From Methyloglobulus sp. (GTDB taxonomy: Bacteria; Pseudomonadota; Gammaproteobacteria; Methylococcales; Methylomonadaceae): a stretch of DNA of 6,172 nt. This document shows positions 5,970 through 6,172 of this stretch, piece after piece. The translations under genes and the position numbers were made by a program. The stretch lies in NCBI GenBank assembly GCA_013140405.1, contig JABFSV010000407.1:1-6172 (forward strand), written 5' to 3'. Position 1 is the first letter of the stretch. Each line of letters opens with the position of its first letter. Below the pieces are notes generated by a model that was not told the DNA's origin, made no database searches, and saw only the letters and a program-made list of their open reading frames with translations.

Positions 5970-6172
5970 TTAGGTTTTTGTATTGCTCTCGTGAAATGCC
6001 TTAACTACGCTGTCGATGTCAGGAAGCTCTGAAAGCACCGAATTAATAATTCCATGCAATGTGCTTTTGGTGAACGAGTCAATCCGGTCAGCTTCAACAA
6101 TTTCACCAAGCATCATGAGTACGCCTTGTGACCGTGCGGTCATCGAGCAAACCGTGTCAAACAAAGCATTTG
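5970..6172 (-). CDS. Unrecognised protein, 3' part only
   Basis: The last 67 or so codons of a reading frame that stays open to the right edge, so the true start is probably outside. A TTG at 6164 is the only start-like codon near the edge and has no visible Shine-Dalgarno. The visible protein (FDTVCSMTARSQGVLMML at its beginning, SVVKAFHESNTKT at its end) looks mostly helical and acidic in the middle, with no membrane segment, metal motif or catalytic signature. I do not recognise the family. A well-formed terminator just past the stop supports it being a gene. Its place beyond the tRNA and the GGGTAAC repeats would fit cargo of an integrated element, but that is speculation. Confidence 0.6.
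   Translation of the reverse strand, partial: NALFDTVCSMTARSQGVLMMLGEIVEADRIDSFTKSTLHGIINSVLSELPDIDSVVKAFHESNTKT

Noticed and set aside
1..6172. CRISPR array, toxin-antitoxin pair or other defence system
   Set aside because: No regularly spaced repeats and no small paired genes with such motifs were seen on either strand.

Overview
The window looks like the chromosome of a gammaproteobacterium with moderate GC. A gammaproteobacterial methanotroph (Methylococcales) is my guess from the gene set and codon style, but nothing here proves it. The strongest supports are a full-length YgiQ radical SAM protein, a Proteobacteria-like tRNA-Thr with an encoded CCA end, and an acetate kinase with a histidine phosphatase immediately upstream in the same direction.

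Layout. Positions 1-904 (minus strand) hold the first 301 codons of acetate kinase (ackA); its C-terminus is off the left edge. Positions 949-1587 (minus) hold a histidine-phosphatase/phosphoglycerate-mutase-like gene 44 bp upstream of ackA, very likely in the same operon. Positions 1595-2552 are a 958-bp insertion sequence of the IS1595 type. It has 27-bp imperfect inverted repeats and a perfect 8-bp target duplication (TAATAATT). Its transposase, on the minus strand, is broken by a frameshift just before the first catalytic Asp. Positions 2561-2692 are what was once a short divergent intergenic region. Positions 2693-3496 (plus) encode a spermidine-synthase-like Rossmann protein that lacks the usual aminopropyltransferase residues. 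Its stop overlaps (ATGA) the start of ygiQ at 3493-5655. A tRNA-Thr(TGT) follows at 5713-5788 with its own -10 box and a downstream intrinsic terminator. After that come a short stretch with paired GGGTAAC repeats, a minus-strand terminator, and the 3' end of an unrecognised minus-strand gene running off the right edge.

How it fits together. The main event is the IS insertion. Its target site touches the first base of the phosphatase ATG, so the element now separates that start codon, and ackA behind it, from the original Shine-Dalgarno sequence and promoter. The IS end supplies a new in-frame ATG five bases after the transposase stop, which could partly rescue translation. The right-hand module (SpeE-like plus YgiQ) appears translationally coupled. 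I found no CRISPR array and no clearly new multi-gene system. The most informative signals are the hybrid IS/gene junction, the degenerate SpeE-like protein coupled to YgiQ, and a possible integration site next to the tRNA.
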